A stretch of 50,652 nucleotides of DNA. Origin: Bradyrhizobium pachyrhizi. GTDB lineage: Bacteria > Pseudomonadota > Alphaproteobacteria > Rhizobiales > Xanthobacteraceae. The stretch's first letter is position 1. Each line of letters begins with the position of its first letter. The notes under the pieces were generated by a model, which was not told the DNA's origin, did not search any database, and worked only from the letters and a program-made list of their open reading frames with translations. Made by a program: the position numbers and the translations under genes. Positions 15,351 through 26,074 of the stretch are shown here, piece after piece. Location of the stretch: assembly GCF_001189245.1 (NCBI RefSeq), contig NZ_LFIQ01000076.1, positions 88,292 through 138,943 on the forward strand. Direction: 5' to 3'.

Positions 15351-15598
15351 TCTGTCTCGACGATCCGCAAGTCGGTGAGCAATTTTTCGCCGGACTGAGC
15401 GCGCGCTCCCTTCAAGAATTCAAACTTGACGCGTGGTGAGATCAGAACCTCGTGACCGTCCTTGGCCAGATTGAGAATTTCATTCTCAAAACGTCGGCTG
15501 AGCGCTTTCTCGGCGGCGCTCGCCGCAGCTCTTTGTCCGTTCTGTATGTCTATAAGAATGTTGGTATCGAGCCAGACGGGGGGCTTTAAAGGCGCCAT
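15347..15598 (-). CDS. PIN-domain N-terminal half
   Basis: 83 residues. PPVWLDTNILIDIQNG carries the first PIN acidic residue (Asp of LDTN), and VLISPRVKFEFLKGA the second (Glu of FEF). PIN domains are Mg2+-dependent RNases of about 130 residues; this frame stops at 15347 after the first half and the next ORF continues it. The stop overlaps the next ATG (ATGATGA). Start uncertain: ATGs at 15598 and 15637 both lack a good ribosome site. No antitoxin gene of the usual VapB type is adjacent. Confidence 0.6.
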   Translation of the reverse strand: MAPLKPPVWLDTNILIDIQNGQRAAASAAEKALSRRFENEILNLAKDGHEVLISPRVKFEFLKGARAQSGEKLLTDLRIVETE

Positions 15599-15902
15599 TG
15601 CGACAACACCATTGGCATAAACCGGCCTAGGACGCATTTGCGTCGGCGAGCCTATCCCTCAGTCGCATCTGCCGAAGTGCCGGTTCAAGCGGCTTTCGAT
15701 ATCGCCATGCAAGTTCGACCTTGCTTTGGTGCTGGCGCGATCCCACGACTTCGGCGATGCATCGACAATGTCGGCGCGCTCTTCGCCACCCTTGCAGGGC
15801 TCGTGGGTAGAACGGCCGGCGGCTTCCGATCGGCTTCACCAACGGTGAGATTCCATCGCAGGTCAGACGTCTGCCGCACCCTCGATCGCAGACATGCGAT
15901 CG
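15599..15902. other. Gap between unknown gene and PIN unit
   Basis: About 300 bp. Short open frames exist on both strands but none shows a domain, ribosome site or sensible composition. No promoter or terminator was recognised. Confidence 0.5.
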
Positions 15903-16781
15903 TCAGCGTGCGCCCTTCGGCTTGGAGCCAAGCAGATTATGCGTCCCACTGACGCTTAGCGTTCCCGAGCACTCGAATCCCCCGAAAATTCCACAGGAGC
16001 CGGTGACGGTGACGCGCAAGTTCTTGCGTTGATACAGGTCGACCGAAACGCCAAATCGCGAAAAATCATTCGCGCTGTTCGGCAGGATCAGGTCGATGTG
16101 ATCGATCGCCCAGCGCGGCAGGTGAGGATTGCTCTTCCAGAACAGTTCATTGACGGCGTGGTGTCCGAAATTCGGTCCGACCGTGAGGGCGCCGTCTGCG
16201 CCCTCGAACACGAAGCCGGTCTCGTCGATGTGAACATTGACCCGGTCCGGCGCTACCGCGAAATGCAGCGACGTGATGTCTTGCGGCTGCGGGTCCTTGC
16301 CGAACTGCGCACTATAGTCGTCGCTCCATTGCCCCCGGCCGCGCCCCAGCCCGAAGCCGTGCCGGCCCGGAAGGTCCCGCGTCGAGAGCGGCCGGTCGGA
16401 TAGCTTTGGGCGCCAGATCTCCCGGAATCCCTTGCCGATTGTGGCTGCCATCGACAGATCGAGGGCCCAATGCGACGGCTTCTCCGCGCTTTTGCCTTCG
16501 GCGAAGGCGTCGAATCCGTCCGACGTCTTGGCAATGCGCAGCGTCTTGATCAGGTCTTCCCAGTCCTTGGGCAGGAACGTGACGCCGTCGAGCGTGCTCG
16601 TCGCGGCCGCGACGCCATACTTCTCCAATTGGCGTCGGATATAGGCCTTCTCGTCATAGAGGCGGACATTGGGATTCGGCCCCGCGAAATATTTCGACAG
16701 ATCGATCTGCGGCCGGAGCATGGTCAGCCGCGCCGCGATCTTGCGGTAAGTGTCGGTTGTGGTCGGGTCGGTGGTCGTCAC
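15903..16781 (-). CDS. Unknown protein, candidate cargo or effector (292 aa)
   Basis: I do not recognise a family. The GTG at 16781 is chosen because GGAGG lies 8 nt upstream; an ATG at 16877 would add 32 Pro-rich residues. The middle is Gly/Arg-rich (GRHGFGLGRGRGQWSDDY). The second half (ITSLHFAVAPDRVNVHIDET, GPNFGHHAVNELFWKS, LPRWAIDHIDLILPNSANDF) has several conserved-looking His/Asp/Asn residues that could be catalytic. No signal peptide or membrane span. It is transcribed away from the HEALH gene at 16911 and toward the PIN unit. Confidence 0.6.
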   Translation of the reverse strand: MTTTDPTTTDTYRKIAARLTMLRPQIDLSKYFAGPNPNVRLYDEKAYIRRQLEKYGVAAATSTLDGVTFLPKDWEDLIKTLRIAKTSDGFDAFAEGKSAEKPSHWALDLSMAATIGKGFREIWRPKLSDRPLSTRDLPGRHGFGLGRGRGQWSDDYSAQFGKDPQPQDITSLHFAVAPDRVNVHIDETGFVFEGADGALTVGPNFGHHAVNELFWKSNPHLPRWAIDHIDLILPNSANDFSRFGVSVDLYQRKNLRVTVTGSCGIFGGFECSGTLSVSGTHNLLGSKPKGAR

Positions 16782-16910
16782 GGGGCTGCCCTCCGAGTGA
16801 AAGCCAGTCCCCGATTTGTCTGGTCTGGCCGGGGCCGGGTTCAACTGAACCTCCCAACCGGAAACGCCGACCACCATTCGTGGAGCAGTGTAAAGAGCAA
16901 GGACGGTCCG

Positions 16911-17540
16911 ATGTCGCTTCGGAGCAGGGTGCTAGACGTACTCAACGGCCCGGCGGTCGCGCGCATTCGCTTCCGGTTTCCGATCCGTGGCAGCCACGTG
17001 ACGATTGCACCGCAAACGTTCCATCACGTCGCTCGCGCGATCGGGTTGGGACAGGTCAGCGTCAGAGTTCCGACGGACCTCGCGGCAAATGTTGCGGCAC
17101 AATATAACGACGTCGCGCGGACCCGGGCGGACGGTACGGTCGTTGCGGCGAATACGCTGGAGGTCGTGTCGGCGACGGGGCGAATGGACGAAGCCTATAT
17201 CGTCCACGAGGCCTTGCATGCGGCTTACGATCTGCTGCGTACCGGCCTTGACGGCAATGCGGAGGAGGCGTCCGCCTATGTCTGCACAGCGCTCTACTGC
17301 CGCATGACAGGCCTGCCGCGACCCCGCTGGGCGAACGGTCCGATCTACGCCAATGCCGCCGAGGTCGCCCGAACGCTGCTGTCGCAATATCAGAAGGGTG
17401 ATCCCGGCATTCCCTGGGTCGGCGAGCATGAATGGCGGATGCTGCGCGCCGGTGTCGGCCTTAGTACGGTCTATGCCAGCGGACCCGGCGGCATTGTCAC
17501 CGGGTGGCTGCTCGGCCAACAATACACCCACGACGGCTGA
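16911..17540 (+). CDS. HEALH putative zinc peptidase-like protein (209 aa)
   Basis: Starts MSLRSRVLDVLNGPAVARI. YIVHEALHAAYDLL has HExxH, and DGNAEEASAYV 16-20 residues later offers the third, acidic ligand of a gluzincin. The fold is otherwise unknown. It is small for a protease and has no signal peptide; the C-terminus (GPGGIVTGWLLGQQYTHDG) is Gly-rich. AAGGAC lies before the ATG. It converges on the methyltransferase that ends the tss operon, so it may be T6SS cargo or its accessory. Confidence 0.65.
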   Translation: MSLRSRVLDVLNGPAVARIRFRFPIRGSHVTIAPQTFHHVARAIGLGQVSVRVPTDLAANVAAQYNDVARTRADGTVVAANTLEVVSATGRMDEAYIVHEALHAAYDLLRTGLDGNAEEASAYVCTALYCRMTGLPRPRWANGPIYANAAEVARTLLSQYQKGDPGIPWVGEHEWRMLRAGVGLSTVYASGPGGIVTGWLLGQQYTHDG

Positions 17541-17567
17541 TCGCTGAGACTGTGTCCGCTCCGCAGA

Positions 17568-17597
17568 AGGACGGGCCGGCTCCTTGCCGCCCGTCCT
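17568..17597. terminator. Hairpin between convergent genes
   Basis: AGGACGGGC / GCCCGTCCT, 9-bp perfect stem with a 12-nt loop, lying between the HEALH gene and the end of the methyltransferase gene. No T run follows on either strand, so termination is only probable. Confidence 0.4.
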
Positions 17598-19183
17598 CAG
17601 GCCACCAGCAGACCCAGCTTGCCGACCGTCGCCAGCGAACGGTCAACGCTTTGTCGGGTTGACAGCAGCAACGGCTCGGCGGGCTGCCCGGCATCATCCA
17701 TTTGCTTGACCTGGACGGTCGGTCCGAAGGTTTCGGTCATTTCGGCTGTGATCTGCTCGATCGTCCGGGAGCCGTCGAGCAACTGCAGGAAGTGGCGCGT
17801 CCTGTCGTCCTCCAACTGCACGGTCTGGTGAAGCAGATTGGTGACCAGCGGGCCGCTCTGCGCCTGCCTGCGGGCGAGCAGACTCGCCTGCGGACAATCC
17901 GTGACTTCCTTCACGAGAAAGGGCTGTGATTTCAGAAAGGAGACCTCGCCGCTGCAGGCCAGGATATAGAGCGCTTCCGTCAATATCCGCTGGTCATCGG
18001 CCGTTTGCCGGCCTTCCAGCAGCGTCCGGGCGCCATCGAGCAGTTCAGTGAATGAGAGTGCGCGCGGCCAAGCCCGGCCGAGACAAAGATGTGCAGCCTT
18101 CAGGAGCGGATTGGTCACCGTGATTCGGCTGCCATCCTGATTTTCAAATTCCATCTCGGAATCGTCGGTCAGGCAGGCATCGGGGCGACGTGGGCTGGCG
18201 GTGCTCAGCAGATAGAAGGCGGTGATGAAGTCGAGATCGACCTGGCGGTCAAGAGAGATGCCCTCGTGGCAGAGCAACGTACGCCGAAACCCGTTGCCGT
18301 CGATGAAGTCCTGATACTGATCGCGCGCCATGAACTCGCTTTCCGGAAAGCGCTGCAGCGTGGCGCGGACCTCTTCGGTGTAGCCGGCAAGATAGCGCCG
18401 TGAGAAATCGGCGTCGCTCAGATATTGCAGCCCATGTCGGCCGGCGTCTTCGACGACTTCGTGCAGCAGGAAGGCTGTCGCGCCAGAATCGAGATCGTCG
18501 TGAAAAAGCAACTCGTCCGGAGCCTTGAGGACGCGGTTGCACTGATCGCGCATGACTGTACCGTGCACCGAGTTGGACTTCGATCCTTCGCTGAGAAATT
18601 TCACGATGGCGCGAGCTTGTCCCACTTTCTCCTTCATCCCGGTGATGCGCCGGGTGTGGTAGCGCATCATGTCGCGGACCATGTCGCGAAGATGCGAGAA
18701 CGGGTGCGCGTTATAGCTGACGTAGCAGAGCCCCTGTGGCGCCAAATTTCGTTTGAAGATGGACATCATCTTCTCGCGCACGATCGGTGGTACCCATGAA
18801 TACACGCCGTGGGCGATGATGTAGTCGAACTGTCCGAAGGCCGCGTCGACATCCATGATGTCGCAATGCAGAAGCCTGATGTTGCTCAAGCCCAATGCGG
18901 CGATGTTCCGCTGTCCGCGTTCGATCGTGACGCCGCTCAGGTCGATACCGATGAACTCGCTATCCGGATATTGAAAGGCCATCGGCAACAGATTGCCGCC
19001 AACGCCGCAGCCGAGCTCCAGGACCCGGCAGCGCTCGACCGGAGCCGGCTGTAGGCCGTAGACCGCAGCGATCGTCGCCAGATGGTTCGGGTGGGTGAGC
19101 CCGTAGACATGCCCGGGATAATACACCTCATCGTATGGTGTGGTGCCGGTGGTCGGCTGGCGGTGCTCGGTCTGGATGTTCAT
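17597..19183 (-). CDS. PKMT-type methyltransferase with regulatory domain, end of tss operon
   Basis: 528 residues. Residues ~50-170 form a class I SAM methyltransferase (VLELGCGVGGNLLPMA, EFIGIDLSGVTIERG, FDYIIAHGVYSWVP). The following region fits the methyltransferase regulatory domain (PF10119) found in the Rickettsia OmpB lysine methyltransferases; the last 130 residues form the small C-terminal domain of that family. It probably transfers methyl groups to lysines of a protein. The ATG at 19183 overlaps the clpV end region, so it belongs to the tss operon and may modify a T6SS part or cargo. This is not a standard T6SS gene. Confidence 0.85.
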   Translation of the reverse strand: MNIQTEHRQPTTGTTPYDEVYYPGHVYGLTHPNHLATIAAVYGLQPAPVERCRVLELGCGVGGNLLPMAFQYPDSEFIGIDLSGVTIERGQRNIAALGLSNIRLLHCDIMDVDAAFGQFDYIIAHGVYSWVPPIVREKMMSIFKRNLAPQGLCYVSYNAHPFSHLRDMVRDMMRYHTRRITGMKEKVGQARAIVKFLSEGSKSNSVHGTVMRDQCNRVLKAPDELLFHDDLDSGATAFLLHEVVEDAGRHGLQYLSDADFSRRYLAGYTEEVRATLQRFPESEFMARDQYQDFIDGNGFRRTLLCHEGISLDRQVDLDFITAFYLLSTASPRRPDACLTDDSEMEFENQDGSRITVTNPLLKAAHLCLGRAWPRALSFTELLDGARTLLEGRQTADDQRILTEALYILACSGEVSFLKSQPFLVKEVTDCPQASLLARRQAQSGPLVTNLLHQTVQLEDDRTRHFLQLLDGSRTIEQITAEMTETFGPTVQVKQMDDAGQPAEPLLLSTRQSVDRSLATVGKLGLLVA

Positions 19184-19188
19184 CGCAG

Positions 19189-21825
<2,637 letters not shown>

Positions 21826-21922
21826 GATGGCGCCTCCTGCTCAATCACCGGGCGATGCCGGGTCGTCGCGGAAATCGGCTCGAATTCCCATGATGTTAGG
21901 ACAATCGGAGCGATGCTTAGGT

Positions 21923-22954
21923 TCAAATCGGCTGCTGATCAGCGGCAGCGCTTCGCCGGGCTCTGAGACGCTCGGCAAGGTGAAAGCGTGCATCGCGCCG
22001 ATACTCCTCGGTCGAGGCCCAGTTCGGCGAAACCCAGCTGGTCCATCCAAGGCGTCCGCTCTGCCCCAGCTTCATCGGGACAACCGCTCCGGCCGGAATG
22101 GCGAGTTCCACCTCCCACTCGAGTTCGTCGCCGATATAGAAGTAGACGGCGTCAGCCAGGGGCTCGGACAGGTTCGGCGCTTTGGTCGGCAGGAACTGCT
22201 CGTATTGAGCAAAATCCTTCACGAACACGCGAACCCTGATCTTGTCTTCGACACTGAACACGCGCGAGCCCAGGAGCGCGTCGTGACCAAGCTTGGCGTG
22301 CGTCCCGCCGAGCCGGCTGCAGTGGCTTGGGTCGAACGGGAGCCAGGTGCCAACGAACTCGTCGATCTCGACCCGGACATCGAACAGCCCTTGCAGCAGT
22401 CGCGCCAGTCGCGACGCGGATTTCGCTCTCGGTGAAACCAGTCCGGCGAAGCTTAGCTTCGCCATGTCAGGCACGGTATCCCGATTGGCAAAAATATCGG
22501 AGCCGAGGCCAGCGAAGGAGCCGACATAGGCGATGAAGCGGTCGTCGGATGGCCGATCATGCTGGGCGATCGGCCGTGCGTCTGCCCAGGCTCGAAAGAA
22601 CAATTGCAGAAAGCGTCCGTTCAGCAGGTCGAGAAAACGGGGGAAAGCGTCGTCCCGCATCAACTGCCAGCCGACGCTCTCGTCGGTGGTGGCCAGCGGC
22701 AGCGCGCCCTGCGGTCCGAGCAGGCCGAGGAATTTGACCAGAATTTTGAGCCTGCCATCACGATCGTCGACTGAGCTCAGATTGGAGGCGGGAAATTCCA
22801 GATAGGGGGTCTGACCGAGGTCGACAAACTCCTCGCGACGCGCTGCACTGTCGCCGATCCGCGGCCGATCCGGATTGCACCGCTCGAGCTGGCGGAGCGT
22901 CTGAAAGAAATCGAACCGCCAGGGCTCGGCCTTCATCTGGTCGATCAGCGTCAC
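21923..22954 (-). CDS. tssG: TssG, T6SS baseplate protein
   Basis: 343 residues (VasB/ImpH family), baseplate wedge partner of TssF. Signatures: MKAEPWRFDFFQTLRQLERC at the start and GRLGWTSWV near the end. The GTG at 22954 overlaps the tssF stop (GTGA) and has GGAGG 5 nt before it, which fixes the start and implies translational coupling. Confidence 0.95.
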   Translation of the reverse strand: MTLIDQMKAEPWRFDFFQTLRQLERCNPDRPRIGDSAARREEFVDLGQTPYLEFPASNLSSVDDRDGRLKILVKFLGLLGPQGALPLATTDESVGWQLMRDDAFPRFLDLLNGRFLQLFFRAWADARPIAQHDRPSDDRFIAYVGSFAGLGSDIFANRDTVPDMAKLSFAGLVSPRAKSASRLARLLQGLFDVRVEIDEFVGTWLPFDPSHCSRLGGTHAKLGHDALLGSRVFSVEDKIRVRVFVKDFAQYEQFLPTKAPNLSEPLADAVYFYIGDELEWEVELAIPAGAVVPMKLGQSGRLGWTSWVSPNWASTEEYRRDARFHLAERLRARRSAAADQQPI

Positions 22955-24918
22955 AGCGGCCTCCGGGTGCCCATGCGGGCCGGCCAACGCATGATCTCGC
23001 CGCGCTCCGGAGTCGAGATGACAGTCTGGGTGAAGGTGTTGAAGCCCGAATAGTCAGCGAAGAAGCGTTCCAGCACAGCCCCGAGCAGGAACGCGCCGCT
23101 GCCCTCGAATGCCTTCTCGTCGAGTGTGACCGTGATCTCCAGGCCGCGCGCTGCGCCACTGCCGGTACGCTCACGCACCCGCCGCACCACGGGTCTGCTC
23201 TCGACGCTGCGTACGCCACGAATCTTTCGTTCCGTCGCGTCGTCGAACTGGTCGGCGAACAATGACAGCATCTCCCGCAGTGCCCCGGCGTTCTTGCCGC
23301 CGCTGCGCTCCACGAGGCCGAGATAGTTCAAACTCAGCATGTTGATCAGGCGCCAGCTGACGACGCCGCTATTGGCGATTTCGCTGCGACTGCGCAACTG
23401 GGCCACCACCGGCTCGCGTGGCCGGGTGGGACCGGCGATGCACATCAGCTCGAGCGAGGTGTCGTCCAGCAGGCGAAAGTCGGCTCCGCCCTGGCCGACG
23501 GGCAGATGTTCCGTGAGATGCCGGTTGGAGCACAGCGCGCGGACGCTCAGCTCGGCGGCGGATCCGCCGCCGCTCGGGTCGCCGGGCTCGAGCAGCGAGA
23601 GGAACATGTCCGTCCCGGTATAGTCCGAGGCCGCGCCATAGGTCTTCTCTTCGACGGTGCGCCGCCGCGGCAGCCGACGAACCGTATAATAAAGTCCCTC
23701 GACCGATCCGGCCGTCCGGTCGACGGCGGCGGAGTACAACGGACGCACGCGGCGCTTGTCCTTTTCCGCCGGAAAGTGCGCGTAAACCTCCAGCACCTGG
23801 TGCGGCTCATATTCGAGATAGCGGCTTCGGTCGGGCACCACGTGGTATTCGTAGGTATTCGACTTGATCGGGATGCGATCGCTGGTCTTTTCGAACAGGT
23901 TGATCGCCGGGGCGGTGTAGAGACTGAAAGTCTCTGCCCGGACCGAGGCGGCGAGCCGCGAGTTGTGCTCATCGAACGCGAAGACGATATCGATGGATTT
24001 GCTACGTAACCGCGGCATCACAGCGCGAAGCTGGGTCAGATTGATGCCAAGGAACTTGCGCGGAAACACGAAATATTCCCGCAATAACTCCGAGCCGCGA
24101 AAGACCCGGTTGTCGTTCGGAAACAGGGATTCGTTCTCGCTGAAGCCGACCTGCTGCACACAGTCGTTCGGAGCCCGGATGACGACCGGATCGCCGAAAT
24201 CGTCGAGATAGCGAAAATAGAGCCCGACGCAGTTCGAGGTCAGTTGTTCGTAGAGTGCGATGGCATCCGACTCGGCGCCGGTCAGGTAGATGGGCAGTTC
24301 GCTGGCGCGGCAGCCGGCGAACCAGGTCTCCGGTTTGTTGCGAGTCTCCGCGTCCGCCGGCTCCTCGTCGAGCCGCGCGGCGGTACGGTGCGTCAAGGAG
24401 AGCCTGAGCCCGGCGATGACCTCTCCGCCGACTGGAATCCCGAGCGCCTGCAACGCGCCCGCGGTCGCAAAATATTCGGCGCCGGTGACGTCAAAGGGCC
24501 AAAGCACGATGTCGCGGCAGAGCCGGAATCGGCAGGCGAGGCTCCGTTCCCTTTCGCGATAGTTCGCGTCGAAATAGGCGCCCCGCGCGATCTTCTTGCC
24601 GTCGCGCAAAGCCGGATCGGCGTAGGTCGGCTGAATCTTGACCAGCATGGCAGACGGAGTCGGCGCGAGATAGTTCGGAACCAACTGCTCAAGCAGGTTC
24701 GCCGTGAATTCCGGAAACTCGTGCTTGAGCTTGAGCTGAACACGCGCGGCGAGAAATGCAGCGCCTTCCAGCAGGCCTGAGATCATCGGATCCGAGCGGT
24801 CGCGGACCAGGCCGCCGAGGCGCTCGGCGATACCAGGATATTCCTCGGCAAAACCCTCCGCGTGCTCGTACAGCAGCGACAGTTCACGATTGTAAAAGTC
24901 GAGGAACTCGCGGTTCAT
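22951..24918 (-). CDS. tssF: TssF, T6SS baseplate protein
   Basis: 655 residues (VasA/ImpG family), forms the baseplate wedge with TssG and TssK around VgrG. The start MNREFLDFYNRELSLLYEHA and the following FAEEYPGIAERLGG are diagnostic. It begins one base after tssE ends, so the two are coupled. The length is somewhat above the usual 580-620. Confidence 0.96.
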   Translation of the reverse strand: MNREFLDFYNRELSLLYEHAEGFAEEYPGIAERLGGLVRDRSDPMISGLLEGAAFLAARVQLKLKHEFPEFTANLLEQLVPNYLAPTPSAMLVKIQPTYADPALRDGKKIARGAYFDANYRERERSLACRFRLCRDIVLWPFDVTGAEYFATAGALQALGIPVGGEVIAGLRLSLTHRTAARLDEEPADAETRNKPETWFAGCRASELPIYLTGAESDAIALYEQLTSNCVGLYFRYLDDFGDPVVIRAPNDCVQQVGFSENESLFPNDNRVFRGSELLREYFVFPRKFLGINLTQLRAVMPRLRSKSIDIVFAFDEHNSRLAASVRAETFSLYTAPAINLFEKTSDRIPIKSNTYEYHVVPDRSRYLEYEPHQVLEVYAHFPAEKDKRRVRPLYSAAVDRTAGSVEGLYYTVRRLPRRRTVEEKTYGAASDYTGTDMFLSLLEPGDPSGGGSAAELSVRALCSNRHLTEHLPVGQGGADFRLLDDTSLELMCIAGPTRPREPVVAQLRSRSEIANSGVVSWRLINMLSLNYLGLVERSGGKNAGALREMLSLFADQFDDATERKIRGVRSVESRPVVRRVRERTGSGAARGLEITVTLDEKAFEGSGAFLLGAVLERFFADYSGFNTFTQTVISTPERGEIMRWPARMGTRRPL

Positions 24919-24919
24919 G

Positions 24920-25468
24920 CTATAATCGGTTGATCTGTATATCGCCGCTGTCGAGGTCGACGTCTGCGACGAATTCCACGGGCACGTTGAGCGGTTCGCA
25001 TTTCAGGTCGGAATGCACGACAAAGCGCAGCTTGAGCTGCTCGGGCCCCACGGAGGTGTCGCGCCGCACCCGGATGGACTTGCGATCGAGTCTTGGCTCG
25101 TAGGTCGTCAGCGACATGCGCAGGGCATCGCTGAGCTCCTCGTCGGTGACTTCGTCGATCGAACGGTTTGCGATATCGGGGAAACCATAGTTCAGGATCG
25201 AGGTGCGGACGCAGCCGCGACCGGTCAGGTCAAGCGTCGACTCGAGGGCAATGGTATTGAGGAGTGTTTCGACGTCCTGCGAAACCTCGCGCCTTAGCAG
25301 CGTCTCCGAGATCGGGAAACGACCAGCGCTGCGCCGTCCCGCTATCACTCGCTCACCGAACTGATCCCGCAATTCGAGCGCTTTGCGGGCATCGCGAGCG
25401 TCATGAGCCGCACGAAAGGCCAGCATCAATGGCGGAGAGAGCCGGTCCTTCCTTGGCGTAACGGTCAT
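24920..25468 (-). CDS. tssE: TssE, gp25-like baseplate protein
   Basis: 182 residues with the GPW/gp25 lysozyme-like fold that starts sheath polymerisation at the baseplate. Motifs: LRREVSQDVETLLNT, SILNYGFPDI and the C-terminal strands ending IQINRL. It lies between hcp and tssF in the usual order. Confidence 0.95.
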   Translation of the reverse strand: MTVTPRKDRLSPPLMLAFRAAHDARDARKALELRDQFGERVIAGRRSAGRFPISETLLRREVSQDVETLLNTIALESTLDLTGRGCVRTSILNYGFPDIANRSIDEVTDEELSDALRMSLTTYEPRLDRKSIRVRRDTSVGPEQLKLRFVVHSDLKCEPLNVPVEFVADVDLDSGDIQINRL

Positions 25469-25536
25469 TGACGGTCCCCGTACAGCCGGCGCCGATTGCC
25501 GCTATGGGCAACCGACGCCGGGCAGGAAGCTTGCGA

Positions 25537-26022
25537 TCAGGCCCATTCCTTGTTGGCCGCAACGTCCCATCCGAACACCGGAGACGCGCCGGCGCCGCCT
25601 TTTTCGGTCTGGGTCTTGTAGGTCATTTTGACCTTCTGGAAGTTCAGGCTGACGTTTTCGGTGAGGCGATCCTCGCCGTGCGATCCGCCCGTCGAGACGC
25701 TGGAAACCAGAACGTGCTTCATCTCGATCTTGAGATATTCGAGCGGGTGTTCACCGGCCTTGCGTACCGTGAGAATGGCGCTGTCGATGTGCTTTCCATT
25801 CGCGCAGACCTTGAAAAGCTCGGGTGTCGCCTTGTCCACGAAGTGCGTGAAGTGGAGGTCTTGAACCGCGACCTTGCCGGCGCCGCCGCCCGACCCGCTG
25901 TGGAACGTGCCGCTCTGGCTCTCGCCGAACGACCAGCTCAAAATGTCGATTTCGTCCTTGTGTTTGTCGTCGAGCGACTCGCCCTTGATCGGATCGAGTT
26001 TCAAAAAGATGTCGACAGCCAT
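25537..26022 (-). CDS. hcp: Hcp (TssD), tube protein
   Basis: 161 residues. Hexamers of Hcp stack into the inner tube that is fired out of the cell and can carry effectors. The start MAVDIFLKLDPIKGES and the following DEIDILSWSFG are typical of Hcp1-type proteins. It is located between tssC and tssE, as in Agrobacterium. It is the only hcp in the window. Confidence 0.97.
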   Translation of the reverse strand: MAVDIFLKLDPIKGESLDDKHKDEIDILSWSFGESQSGTFHSGSGGGAGKVAVQDLHFTHFVDKATPELFKVCANGKHIDSAILTVRKAGEHPLEYLKIEMKHVLVSSVSTGGSHGEDRLTENVSLNFQKVKMTYKTQTEKGGAGASPVFGWDVAANKEWA

Positions 26023-26074
26023 AGCATAGCCCTTTCAAAATTCTCTGATGATAGACGGTTGCGATAGCGCGGCG

